Of a stretch of 64,000 nucleotides of DNA, positions 34,584-43,607 are shown piece by piece. The translations under genes and the position numbers were made by a program. Position 1 is the first letter of the stretch, and every line of letters starts with the position of its first letter. Origin of the DNA: Flavisolibacter ginsenosidimutans (GTDB taxonomy: Bacteria; Bacteroidota; Bacteroidia; Chitinophagales; Chitinophagaceae); assembly GCF_007970805.1 (NCBI RefSeq), contig NZ_CP042433.1, positions 1,426,001 to 1,490,000 of the forward strand, written 5' to 3'. The notes beneath the pieces are model-generated. The model saw nothing but the letters and a program-made list of their open reading frames with translations. It did no database searches and was not told the origin of the DNA.

Positions 34584-35468
34584 ATGACACAAAGCAGACG
34601 ATCATTTTTACAAAACGCAGGACTTGCGGCCTCAGGAATTTTATTGAGCAGCTACCTGCCCTCTTGTAAAACAGCGGCCGCAAGCAAAAGCATCAACCAG
34701 AATTTTGGCTTGCAGCTTTATACCCTTCGCGATGATTTGCCCAAAGATCCAAAAGGCATTTTAACGCAAGTAGCTTCCTTTGGCTACAAGCAAATTGAAA
34801 GCTTTGAAGGAGGGCAAGGCATCTTTTGGGGCATGAGCAATACCGAGTTTAAAAAGCTGATGGACAATTTGGGCATGACCATCGTTTCAAGCCACTGCGA
34901 CATCAACAAAGACTTTGAACGCAAAGCCTCCGAAGCCGCCGCCATCGGCATGAAATATCTTCTTTGTCCTTACCTCGGTCCTCAAAAAAGCATTGATGAT
35001 TTCAAGCGCTTTGCCGATACGTTTAACAAACGCGGTGAAGTGTGTAAGCAGAACGGCATTCGCTTCGGTTACCACAACCACGATTACGGTTTCAAACCCG
35101 TTGATGGTCAACTGCCGCAAGACGTGCTGATGCAAAACACCGACAAGGATTTGGTAGATTTTGAGATGGACATGTATTGGGTGGTAACGGCCGGACAAAA
35201 TCCTTCCGACTGGTACAGGAAATATCCAGGCCGCTTCAAACTTTGCCACGTTAAAGACCGGCAAAAAGGTGTGCCTTTAACCGAAAAAAAGAACGTCTCT
35301 GTTGTATTGGGCACCGGCTCTATTAATTTCCCCTCGCATTTAAAAGTTGGCGTCGCCAATGGTCTAAAATATTTTATCGTTGAGCAGGAAGCCTACGAAG
35401 GCACAACGCCTTTGGCTGCAACCAAAGACGATGCAACGTACATGAAAAACGTTAAGATCAGTGCTTAA
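34584..35468 (+). CDS. Tat-exported sugar phosphate isomerase/epimerase family protein
   Basis: A 294-residue TIM-barrel protein with a Tat signal (SRRSFLQNAG) and a lipobox-like LPSC, so probably a periplasmic lipoprotein. Candidate metal residues are in SHCDI, GYHNHDYGF, FEMDMYW and LCHVKDR. It is the last gene of the rightward operon, 11 bases after the subunit-3 gene, and its stop overlaps a convergent small lipoprotein gene by four bases. It is the third TIM-barrel enzyme of this class in the locus. Substrate unknown, presumably a keto sugar or its hydrolysis product. Confidence 0.83.
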   Translation: MTQSRRSFLQNAGLAASGILLSSYLPSCKTAAASKSINQNFGLQLYTLRDDLPKDPKGILTQVASFGYKQIESFEGGQGIFWGMSNTEFKKLMDNLGMTIVSSHCDINKDFERKASEAAAIGMKYLLCPYLGPQKSIDDFKRFADTFNKRGEVCKQNGIRFGYHNHDYGFKPVDGQLPQDVLMQNTDKDLVDFEMDMYWVVTAGQNPSDWYRKYPGRFKLCHVKDRQKGVPLTEKKNVSVVLGTGSINFPSHLKVGVANGLKYFIVEQEAYEGTTPLAATKDDATYMKNVKISA

Positions 35469-35692
35469 CGCGGCACCGAATCTTTTCTCGTGCTGTCGGC
35501 ACTTTGCCGGTTATCCAGTACAATGCCATTGAGGGTGTCGGGCCGGTTGCCATTTACGTTTTGCACATTGGTAGTGCTTGGTCCGCTTTCGCCGGAGTTT
35601 GTATTAGAATTGGTGTTGGCTTTGTCGTTGTTGCAAGCAAACAGAAAGGCAGCACAAAGAAGCCCGAAAAAAATTTTTTTCATCGTTCCCAT
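35465..35692 (-). CDS. Small Asn/Ser-rich lipoprotein
   Basis: A 75-residue (or 72-residue, from the second ATG at 35683) lipoprotein. The signal ends in the lipobox LFAC followed by NNDKANTNSNTNSG, a low-complexity Asn/Ser/Thr tail with no recognisable domain. The gene is convergent with the isomerase gene and overlaps it by four bases, and divergent from the GH130 gene. Function unknown; a real but minor envelope protein is the best description. Confidence 0.6.
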   Translation of the reverse strand: MGTMKKIFFGLLCAAFLFACNNDKANTNSNTNSGESGPSTTNVQNVNGNRPDTLNGIVLDNRQSADSTRKDSVPR

Positions 35693-35762
35693 TTTTAATT
35701 AAGCATCTCTCCTGCAATAATTCAACCAACGATATTTTTCAGCAAGCCAATTCAAAACAGCC

Positions 35763-36887
35763 ATGAAAAAAGTCGCGAAAGGTTTTCTTGCCTGTCTTCT
35801 GTTCGCAGGCATTTCTTTCACAAGCAAAGCACAGGAAAAACCCTGGATGCTGGCGCCTTTTGTTAAGCAAGACGCAGCCAATCCTTGCCTGCTTCCTTCG
35901 AAGCAACGCTTTGTTGATCCCGTTCGCAAAAGCAGCGTTGGCTGGGAGGAAAAAGACGTTTTCAATCCGGCAGCCGTTGTTCGTAACGGGAAAATTTATT
36001 TGTTGTATCGTGCGCAAGACAGCATTGGGAAACCGGCAGGCACATCACGCATTGGCCTTGCGTACAGCAGCGATGGATTGCATTTCACAAAACTGAAAAC
36101 GCCGGTTCTTTATCCTGATAACGACGCGTATAAAAAATACGAATGGGAAGGCGGCTGCGAAGATCCCCGCATTGTGGAAGATGATAACGGAACTTATTAC
36201 ATGACTTACACTGCCTATGATGGAACAACAGCAAGGCTTTTCATTGCCACGTCAAAAGATTTGGTGCATTGGACAAAGCACGGTTCTGTTTTTAAAAATG
36301 CCGACGGTGGAAAGTACATCAACTACTGGTCGAAATCGGGTTCTATCATTTGTACCGCCAAGGGCGATAAGCTCGTCACCACAAAAATCAAAGGCAAGTA
36401 TTGGATGTATTGGGGTGAATCAAACATCTACATGGCCACATCTGATAACTTAATAGATTGGACGCCGATACCCGAAACCGATCCTTCGAAAAAAAGTTTC
36501 GATTCGTTGCGCAATTACGAAGCATTCAAAATTTTGTTCTCACCGCGAAAGAAAAAGTTTGACAGCGAATTGGTAGAACCCGGGCCGCCGGCGATGATAA
36601 CAAAAGACGGCATCCGCTTTATTTACAACAGCAAGAACAGTCCCGAATATGGCGACAAAACTTTGCCGGATGGCGTCTACGCCGCAGGGCAAATTTTGCT
36701 GGACAAGAATGATCCAACCAAAGTCGTTGACCGTTGCGAACATAATTTTTTCAAGCCCGATAAACCTTACGAAATAACGGGCCAGGTGAACAACGTTTGT
36801 TTTTTAGAAGGTCTTGTGCCGTTTAAAGGCAAATGGTTTTTGTATTACGGTACGGCTGATTCAAAGATTGCAGTTGCTGTGCATTAG
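35763..36887 (+). CDS. Secreted GH130-like glycosidase
   Basis: A 374-residue exported protein with a signal peptide ending in SKAQ and a five-bladed propeller-type domain. The segment YEWEGGCEDPRIVED is close to the GH130 EDPRI signature; further blades show NPAAVVRNGKIYLLYRAQD and a last one, FLEGLVPFKGKWFLYYGTAD. GH130 enzymes are beta-mannoside phosphorylases or, when exported, hydrolases acting on mannosides. Because this copy is exported, hydrolysis is likelier. GH43 is the other propeller family it could belong to. It is on its own operon between two sugar loci. Confidence 0.8.
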   Translation: MKKVAKGFLACLLFAGISFTSKAQEKPWMLAPFVKQDAANPCLLPSKQRFVDPVRKSSVGWEEKDVFNPAAVVRNGKIYLLYRAQDSIGKPAGTSRIGLAYSSDGLHFTKLKTPVLYPDNDAYKKYEWEGGCEDPRIVEDDNGTYYMTYTAYDGTTARLFIATSKDLVHWTKHGSVFKNADGGKYINYWSKSGSIICTAKGDKLVTTKIKGKYWMYWGESNIYMATSDNLIDWTPIPETDPSKKSFDSLRNYEAFKILFSPRKKKFDSELVEPGPPAMITKDGIRFIYNSKNSPEYGDKTLPDGVYAAGQILLDKNDPTKVVDRCEHNFFKPDKPYEITGQVNNVCFLEGLVPFKGKWFLYYGTADSKIAVAVH

Positions 36888-36903
36888 TATTTTTTTGGCG
36901 AGA

Positions 36904-38190
36904 TTAAATTGCAAGGTCCAGCGCCAGCACGCCCGCTAAACCCAAAACTGAAATCAACGTTTCCATCACCGTCCAGGTTTGAAAAGTTTGCTTCATGCTC
37001 AAACCAAAATATTCTTTAAACATCCAGAAGCCGGTGTCGTTTACGTGTGAAAAAAACAAACTCCCCGCTCCTACCGACAGCACCATTAATTCGGGTGAAA
37101 TACCAGGTGCAAGAAAAGGAACCATGATGCCCGATGCCGTTAATGCAGCCACTGTGGCTGAACCAAGGGCAACACGAAAAAGTGCGGCAATCAACCAGCC
37201 AAGCACCAGCGGAGACAAATGCAAATGAGTTGAATAAGTCTTGATCGCATCACCCACCTTGCTGTCAACCAACACTTGCTTGAATGCACCGCCCGCCGCT
37301 ATCACCAAAATAATAAGGGCAATTGTTTTGATTCCTTCCGTGCAATAAAGCGCCGTTTTTTCAGCGTTCAGTTTTAGCAGAATTACGCTCAAGCCAAGCG
37401 ACAAAAGCAAGGCCAGTGTTGGCTCTTGCAGAAACAAAAAAATATTCTTCAACCATCCATTTGTAAGATAAATGCCGGCCGTTCCCACTGCAATCAAAGC
37501 CACCGGCGAAAGAATGATCAAAAAACTTTTTGCAGCCGTTGGCAAGGCGTTTTCGTTTGCTGCTTCAACCGTTATGGCTTCATCAACATTTTTCTTTTTA
37601 ACGATAAGCCGCGGATAAAGAATACCGGCGATAACGGCAAGTGGAAGCGCAATAAGTAAACCGTACAACAATGTTTTTCCAATGCTTGCGTGAAAGATGG
37701 CGGCCAGCGCAACCGGGCCCGGATGCGGCGGAAGAAAGCCGTGTGTTACCGACAAAGGCGCCACCATTGGCAAACCCACGTAAAGCAAAGGCAGCCGCGT
37801 GGTTTTGGCGATGGCAAAAACAAGCGGTACCAGCACCACAAAGCCAGCGTTGTAAAAAAGCGGAATGCCCGCCAGCAATCCCGTAAACAAAATGGCCCAT
37901 TGAATATGCTTTATGCCAAAACTTTTTGTCAACACAAAAACAAGCTTTTGCGCTGCGCCGCTTTCTTCAGCAATTTTACCGATGATGGCACCCAGCACAA
38001 GCACCATAACTGTTCCGCCCAACGTATTTCCAATGCCGTTGTTGACAGAAGAAACAACTTGCGAAACACTCATGCCAAAAGCCAATCCACTTAATATGGA
38101 AACGGCCAGCAGAGCCAGTACCGGACTGATTTTTTTCAGGATAAGAAAAACAAGAAGAATGATCGAAGCAAGAAGGATGAGCAATTGCAT
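36904..38190 (-). CDS. gntP: GntP-family gluconate:proton symporter
   Basis: A 428-residue inner-membrane transporter with about 12 helices. The GNTLGGTVMVLVLGAIIGKIAEESGAA region (residues about 57-83; only key positions matter: two glycine-rich turns and the acidic EESG) and PHPGPVAL are typical of the GntP family, which imports gluconate and related aldonates. Its start overlaps the stop of the gluconokinase gene by one base (TGATG), a clear functional pair. In this window the substrate could be gluconate produced by periplasmic sugar oxidation. Confidence 0.9.
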   Translation of the reverse strand: MQLLILLASIILLVFLILKKISPVLALLAVSILSGLAFGMSVSQVVSSVNNGIGNTLGGTVMVLVLGAIIGKIAEESGAAQKLVFVLTKSFGIKHIQWAILFTGLLAGIPLFYNAGFVVLVPLVFAIAKTTRLPLLYVGLPMVAPLSVTHGFLPPHPGPVALAAIFHASIGKTLLYGLLIALPLAVIAGILYPRLIVKKKNVDEAITVEAANENALPTAAKSFLIILSPVALIAVGTAGIYLTNGWLKNIFLFLQEPTLALLLSLGLSVILLKLNAEKTALYCTEGIKTIALIILVIAAGGAFKQVLVDSKVGDAIKTYSTHLHLSPLVLGWLIAALFRVALGSATVAALTASGIMVPFLAPGISPELMVLSVGAGSLFFSHVNDTGFWMFKEYFGLSMKQTFQTWTVMETLISVLGLAGVLALDLAI

Positions 38191-39686
38191 CAGTGTGTGT
38201 ATTGATGAAGCGTGTGCATGGCTTCTTTTAACGAAGGATAAAGTCCTTTGTAAACAGCAAACAATTTGTGATAGACTTCTGCATTTTCTTTGATTGGTTC
38301 CGTTGCATCCCTCTTGGCTTGATAAAGAAAAGCGTAATCGCTGGCGGCATTCAATTCCTTCAATGCAAGATAAGCGGCACCAATGGCCGATGCGTCGCCA
38401 GCATCCTCTGTAAGTATTTTTCTTCCTATAACGTCGGCAAGAATTTGAACAAAGGCTTTTGCTTTAGCCACGCCACCGCTTAATTTAATTTCCCCCACCG
38501 TCGGCAAGTTTTTTTCCAAAGAAGATAGAACATCAAACAACGAATAACAAACGCCTTCCATCGCAGCCCGTAGAAAACAATTTTTGTCGTGAACGGACTT
38601 AACGCCGAAATAAACACCGTAACTTTTCTCGTCCCAAATTGGCGCTCTTTCGCCGTGCAGGTAAGGCAAAAAAAGCAAATCCTTGCTGCCTGCCGGAACG
38701 TTCTCAATTGCGCGAAACGCTTCTTCAAAAATTTTTTTCTCTTTGTTTTGTGGTGCAAATTTTTCTACGGCCCATTCTACCGTGTTGCCGCCGTTGTTGG
38801 TGGCGCCGCCACAAACAAATGTCTTTTCATCAAGCAGGTAATTGAAGATCATTCTTTCTTCATCAACAATTGGCGAAGGGGAAGTAATTCGCACCGCCGC
38901 ACTTGTGCCAATAGTAATGGCTGCTACTGACGCATCAAAACAGCCGCTGCCCAAATTGGCAAGACAACCATCGCTTGCACCCATATAAAAAATCGTATTG
39001 ATTGGAATGTTTAAATTTTTGGCAACATCAGAAAGCAAACCCTTTTTCTTGTGCGTTGTTGAAACAGGCAGCGACAATCGTTCGGAAGAAATGCCGGCAA
39101 AAAACAAAGCTTCTTCGTGCCATTGCAAGGAATAAATATTGAACAAACCCGTTGCCGACGCAATGGAATAATCAACCGCGTATTCGCCAAACAATTGCTG
39201 CCAGATGAACTCCTTTACTGAAATGAACTTGTACGCGTTTTTAAACAATTCCGGTTTAAATTCTTTCAGCCACCTGATTTTGCACAGCGGCGACATGGCG
39301 TGCAACGGTGTGCCGGTAGCCTTGTAAATCCGTTTACCTTCATCGGAATGCCGAAGGCTCTGTGCAATCTCGCTGCTTCGCGTATCGGACCAAAGCAAGG
39401 CCTTCATCAAAGGCGCTCCTTTTTCATCGACTGCAAGAATGCTGTGCATGGCAGCGCTTAAACAAACGGCTTGCGGAGCATTTGTTTGCCGACCAGCAAT
39501 TTCGCTCAGGCATTGCTTGAACGCTGTATATACCGCAAAAACATCCTGCTCGCTTTCGTCCGTTGCAGCGGAAGGATAGTGCGTTTGAACGGCATCAATC
39601 GCTTCACCGTTGGCTTTAACTGCAACAGCTTTCACGCTTCCTGTACCAATGTCAATTCCGATTACATAAGCCTGCGGTTCCTGCAT
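38190..39686 (-). CDS. gntK: FGGY-family gluconokinase
   Basis: A 498-residue cytosolic sugar kinase of the FGGY family. The N-terminal phosphate-binding GIDIGTGSVKAVAV and the C-terminal LSGGVAKAKAFVQILADV segment (adenosine motif) are clear, with HGERAPIWDEKSYGVYFG in between, which matches gluconate kinases of the Bacillus GntK type. It phosphorylates gluconate to 6-phosphogluconate. The ATG at 39686 is used; an upstream TTG adds 13 residues. It is translationally coupled to gntP. Confidence 0.88.
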   Translation of the reverse strand: MQEPQAYVIGIDIGTGSVKAVAVKANGEAIDAVQTHYPSAATDESEQDVFAVYTAFKQCLSEIAGRQTNAPQAVCLSAAMHSILAVDEKGAPLMKALLWSDTRSSEIAQSLRHSDEGKRIYKATGTPLHAMSPLCKIRWLKEFKPELFKNAYKFISVKEFIWQQLFGEYAVDYSIASATGLFNIYSLQWHEEALFFAGISSERLSLPVSTTHKKKGLLSDVAKNLNIPINTIFYMGASDGCLANLGSGCFDASVAAITIGTSAAVRITSPSPIVDEERMIFNYLLDEKTFVCGGATNNGGNTVEWAVEKFAPQNKEKKIFEEAFRAIENVPAGSKDLLFLPYLHGERAPIWDEKSYGVYFGVKSVHDKNCFLRAAMEGVCYSLFDVLSSLEKNLPTVGEIKLSGGVAKAKAFVQILADVIGRKILTEDAGDASAIGAAYLALKELNAASDYAFLYQAKRDATEPIKENAEVYHKLFAVYKGLYPSLKEAMHTLHQYTH

Positions 39687-39840
39687 TGTGGTCAAAATGT
39701 TTTTGTGTGAAGGAACAATACTCAATCTGCTTTCGGCTAATAAAGTGGCAAGAAAAAGTATTCTCCTGACTGAACTTATTGCCGCAACGTTGATAAGGTT
39801 GAATAAATCTTGTTCAATTGAAAAATGGTGTGCAAAACGA

Positions 39841-40791
39841 TCAATCGAAAATGGTACGACTTAAATGTTTGAACGCTTCCATGGCGCCCATGTATTCACA
39901 AGTGCGTGCCCCGGCTTTGTTGGCGTTGGCAATGATTTTTTTCCAATCGTCCATGTCCATTGCCTGTATCATGGGCAGAGAAAAATTACTGAGTTGATGA
40001 AGAACCGCACCCACAAAGGCATCGCCTGCACCGGTCGTGTCCACAGCTTGAACGGCAATGCTCGGCACCGTTGCTGTTTTGCCGGCATGTACCAATAACG
40101 TTCCTGCTTTGCCAAGCGTTATTGCAAACACTGCGCTTGTGCCTTCGGCCAAAATCGTTGCGGCATCCACTACGGATGATTGATGCGTGAGCAACATCGC
40201 TTCTTCATCGCTCACTTTAAAAAAATGACACTGCTTTAAAAACGTCCAGCTTTGTTCAATGAAGCTTTCTTTTTTATCACCGAAAAGTAGATTGCGATAG
40301 TTTGGATCAAAGGAAATGAACTGGCCGCCCTCTCTTGCACGATGCAAAAGACTTACGTAGGCTTCCTGCAAAGGACCCGGCAAAAAAGCCGTAGCTGAAC
40401 CAAAATGCACAATGGAAACTTCGCCGAGGCTGATGTGCTGCACGTCATCCGTTGAAAGTTGCCCGTCGGCGCCGCGGTTAAAAACAAAATCGCGTCCGCC
40501 GTCCTGCATCAGCGAAACAAAAGCAAAGGTTGTAAACGAAGATTTGTCAAGCGACATCCAAATGGTTGACACGCCAAAATCTTTCATCACGTCCACCAGT
40601 TGGCGGCCAAAGGGATCGTCGCCAACTTTGGCCGCCAGCAACACATCACCGCCAAGGGCTGCAATGGCCGCCGCAACGTTTGTGGGCGCACCGCCGGGCT
40701 TTTTTAAAAAATGTTCGCCTTCGGAAAGCGAGCGGCCCGTGTCGGTGCAAATCATGTCAATGAGCGCCTCACCAATGCAAAGAATTTTCAT
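39841..40791 (-). CDS. PfkB-family carbohydrate kinase (fructokinase-like)
   Basis: A 316-residue ribokinase/PfkB-family kinase. The first signature with GGAPTNVAAAIAALGG is near residues 33-48 and the second, with the anion hole and catalytic Asp, is AVDTTGAGDAFVGAVL near residues 250-265. The start ILCIGEALIDMI and the GGAPTNVA pattern are those of bacterial fructokinases. It lies 98 bases downstream of the DUF72 gene and 154 bases upstream of gntK on the same strand. Fructose is the most likely substrate; other ketoses are possible. Confidence 0.87.
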   Translation of the reverse strand: MKILCIGEALIDMICTDTGRSLSEGEHFLKKPGGAPTNVAAAIAALGGDVLLAAKVGDDPFGRQLVDVMKDFGVSTIWMSLDKSSFTTFAFVSLMQDGGRDFVFNRGADGQLSTDDVQHISLGEVSIVHFGSATAFLPGPLQEAYVSLLHRAREGGQFISFDPNYRNLLFGDKKESFIEQSWTFLKQCHFFKVSDEEAMLLTHQSSVVDAATILAEGTSAVFAITLGKAGTLLVHAGKTATVPSIAVQAVDTTGAGDAFVGAVLHQLSNFSLPMIQAMDMDDWKKIIANANKAGARTCEYMGAMEAFKHLSRTIFD

Positions 40792-40889
40792 GTTGATTTT
40801 TTATGGGCCAGAGGCCGGAATAATGATTGAACTTTTTCACTGCGTGACACATCGTCCTTCATCTCCATCGTCGCACCAAAAAATTAAGG

Positions 40890-41789
40890 TCAAAATAATT
40901 CGCCCTGAATTAAAAAAGGTTTTTTCAAATGCAGGCCACAGGCTGCGTTCAGCTTGTCAACAAAATAGCTAACCAACTCCGGCGAATGTTTCTCTTCTGC
41001 CATGTGCACAATAAAATACAATTCTTGCAGGCCTTTATTCAACCAATCATTTATCCGTTTTATCCAGTCGTCAATTCTTGTATAATCGGTTGGATGAAGA
41101 TTGTTTGACACAAACCGCACGAACGCTTTCGGTATGGTAAGATGCATGTGACAAGCATCTCTCCTGCCTGCCGTATCGGTTATCACCAATCCTTTGTTTA
41201 CCGCACGAAGCAAATCCCCCAACCATTCCATTTCCTTTGCCTCAAACCAGGCCGGGTGACGCAGTTCCACAAAGAGATTCATGGCCGTGGGCAAGGCGTG
41301 AATGAAGTATTGTAATTCTTTTTTCCGCTGCGGGCCAAAGCCATCGCTCAATTGCAAAAACAAGGGGCCAAGGTGTTCGCCAAAGGCAGCAATGCTTTTT
41401 TCGAAGGCATGCATCAGCGGCAGTTTTTCCGTTAACGAACCTTCGTGGCTGATACCCTGGAAAACTTTTGGACAAAACTTAAAATCAACGGCACCGGCTT
41501 TCGCTGCCCACTTTGCAATCGTAGCTTCATCGTAAAGATTGTAAAAGGTTGAATTGAGTTCGATGCAATTAAATTGCTTTACGTATTCGTCGAGAAAGTG
41601 AGCATCGGCTGTGCCTTTTGGATAAAGTTTCCCTATCCATTCCTTCACTCCCCAGCGCGGACAACCAACGTAAATCTTCTGCGAAGCGGTGCGTTGCCCG
41701 GGTAAGACAAGTTTGTTCTCTTCCGGTTCGGGCGGAAGCCCAAAATCAATTTTATCAAGTGAAGTATATGGAATTTTGCCAAAGTCCAT
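40890..41789 (-). CDS. DUF72 family protein
   Basis: A 299-residue protein of the DUF72 (YecE-like) family, an uncharacterised TIM-barrel-like group. Landmarks are VGCPRWGVKEWIGKLYP near residue 50, FNCIELNSTFYN, FKFCPKVFQGISH and FVELRHPAWF. No function is established for the family. The ATG at 41789 is chosen over a TTG 29 codons upstream. It lies between trehalase and fructokinase on the same strand, without tight coupling to either. Confidence 0.87.
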   Translation of the reverse strand: MDFGKIPYTSLDKIDFGLPPEPEENKLVLPGQRTASQKIYVGCPRWGVKEWIGKLYPKGTADAHFLDEYVKQFNCIELNSTFYNLYDEATIAKWAAKAGAVDFKFCPKVFQGISHEGSLTEKLPLMHAFEKSIAAFGEHLGPLFLQLSDGFGPQRKKELQYFIHALPTAMNLFVELRHPAWFEAKEMEWLGDLLRAVNKGLVITDTAGRRDACHMHLTIPKAFVRFVSNNLHPTDYTRIDDWIKRINDWLNKGLQELYFIVHMAEEKHSPELVSYFVDKLNAACGLHLKKPFLIQGELF

Positions 41790-41917
41790 AATGAGTTTAG
41801 CCGCAGTTACACAAAATTTGTTTTGTCGTACGCATTGGATAAAGAACTGCCCAAATTGAAAGAGCAATTTGTACAAGCGTTGTTGATGGTTTTACAAGCG
41901 AACTTTTGCGTCATCAT

Positions 41918-43480
41918 TCAATGGCTTGTGTTTGCTTTGAACATTTCGTAAAATTTCAAATACACGCCGTTCGTCCAGCCGAAGCCGTCCTGCGTTGGGT
42001 ATTCGCCGCCGCCGCTTTCCAAATGAATGTTCTCCACGTTGTATTTCTCCAACATTTTACCCGTGGCTTTAAAAACCCTTTCGTTCACCGCCATCCATCG
42101 TTCGCCAATCGTTCGGGCCAAATCGTTCTGCCCGTAATTGATCAAACCTTGTGCGGTTATAAATTGCAAAGGCGCCCAGCCGTTCGGTGCGTCCCATTGC
42201 TGGCCCGTGTGATAAACAGTTGTGACCACGCCGCCGTCGCGCAAAAATTTTTCTTCCACAATTTTTTTCACCTCATCGGCTTGTGCAGCCGTTGCTGCTT
42301 TTGTAAACAACGGCAACATACCGGCAAGACTCCATTTGTCGGTCGTATGTTTCTCCGTAAAATCGTAATCAAAAAAATACTTCAGCTTGTCGTTCCAGCA
42401 GTATTTCGACAAAGCTTCTTTTCGTTTCTCTGCTTTTTTTGCATAGGCATCCGACTTGGCCTCTTGTTTCGATGCTTTTGCGGCCTGGCTCAATATCCAT
42501 TCGTATTTATACAACAAGGAGTTTAAATCAACGGGAATGATGTTCGTCGTTTCAACGGTGTTTAAATGAACGGTGTCCTGAAACCAACGGCTGCTAAAAT
42601 CCCAACCGCTCTCCGCTCCTGCCCGAAGATTTGTAAATGCTTTTCGGTCTTTGTTCTTGTAATCTTTCGCAGTCGTTATATCCTGAACATAACTCTCTTG
42701 CCGCGGTGCGTTGTTGTCGTCGTAATAACGATTGAGAAGGGAACCGTCTGGCAATTTCACCACGCGGCGATGGGCAGCATTCGCTTTCAAATTGTTTGCA
42801 CCTTCCATCCACCAATTGTATTCTTTTTCCAGCGCAGGCAAATATTTTTTGTAAACCGCATCACCGTTTTTATTGTGCAGAAGTTCTACCATCATTGCAA
42901 AATAAGGTGGCTGCGAACGGCTTAGATAATAGTTGCGGTTGCCGTTGGGAATGTGTCCGTAAGTATCAATGAGGTACTTGAAATTATCCAGCATTTCTTC
43001 AATCAAATCGTACCGGCCGCTGGCGGCAAGACCTTGCATGGTAAAGTAACTGTCCCAATAATAAATTTCCCGAAAACGTCCGCCGGGAACGATGTAAGAA
43101 TCGGGCAAAGGCAGCAGCGAACTCCATTTGCGGAGCGTATCGGCTTTGCGGGTTAACGTGTTCCAGAGTTCCGCGAGGTGTTCGTTTAAGTTGAGGCCTC
43201 GTGTGAAGGCAGCGCCGGGTGTAACGGGCAAATAAAAATTATCCAGAACAAAAGCACGAAGGCTTGCCGAATCTTTTTTCTTCAAGGCCGCGTATTTTTT
43301 TAGAATGATGTCAGGCTTATACTGCGGCACCATGTCCACGAAGGTTTTATTATCCCCGAGGGCTTTTTTAAGTTGCACGTCTTCGAAGAGTTTGCCCCAA
43401 AGTTTATCCGGTGTTGGTGTGACCTGAGCAAAAACAAAAACCGGGAACAGTAAAGACAGAGAAAGCAAAAAACGTTTCAT
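41918..43480 (-). CDS. treA: Periplasmic trehalase (GH37)
   Basis: A 520-residue exported hydrolase splitting trehalose into two glucoses. The signal peptide (LLSLSLLFPVFVFAQ) is followed by GH37 signature 1, PGGRFREIYYWDSY, near residues 132-145, and signature 2, QWDAPNGWAPLQ, near residue 432; the acidic Glu in ESGGGEYPTQDGFGWTNG completes the active-site region. Length agrees with the family. ATG at 43480 chosen; the TTG two codons upstream is ignored. Its presence with the 3-keto locus and GH65 suggests that trehalose or trehalose-like glucosides are used. Confidence 0.94.
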   Translation of the reverse strand: MKRFLLSLSLLFPVFVFAQVTPTPDKLWGKLFEDVQLKKALGDNKTFVDMVPQYKPDIILKKYAALKKKDSASLRAFVLDNFYLPVTPGAAFTRGLNLNEHLAELWNTLTRKADTLRKWSSLLPLPDSYIVPGGRFREIYYWDSYFTMQGLAASGRYDLIEEMLDNFKYLIDTYGHIPNGNRNYYLSRSQPPYFAMMVELLHNKNGDAVYKKYLPALEKEYNWWMEGANNLKANAAHRRVVKLPDGSLLNRYYDDNNAPRQESYVQDITTAKDYKNKDRKAFTNLRAGAESGWDFSSRWFQDTVHLNTVETTNIIPVDLNSLLYKYEWILSQAAKASKQEAKSDAYAKKAEKRKEALSKYCWNDKLKYFFDYDFTEKHTTDKWSLAGMLPLFTKAATAAQADEVKKIVEEKFLRDGGVVTTVYHTGQQWDAPNGWAPLQFITAQGLINYGQNDLARTIGERWMAVNERVFKATGKMLEKYNVENIHLESGGGEYPTQDGFGWTNGVYLKFYEMFKANTSH

Positions 43481-43607
43481 CAGCAAGCGTTTGATGTAGT
43501 TTTAAAGATAGGAATTGTAAGCGTTTGAAGCGATGTTGTCCATTCAGAAAACAAAACGCTTTTCAAAAACAAATAAAGGCTACCCATCTGCTGTAAAATC
43601 AACCGTT

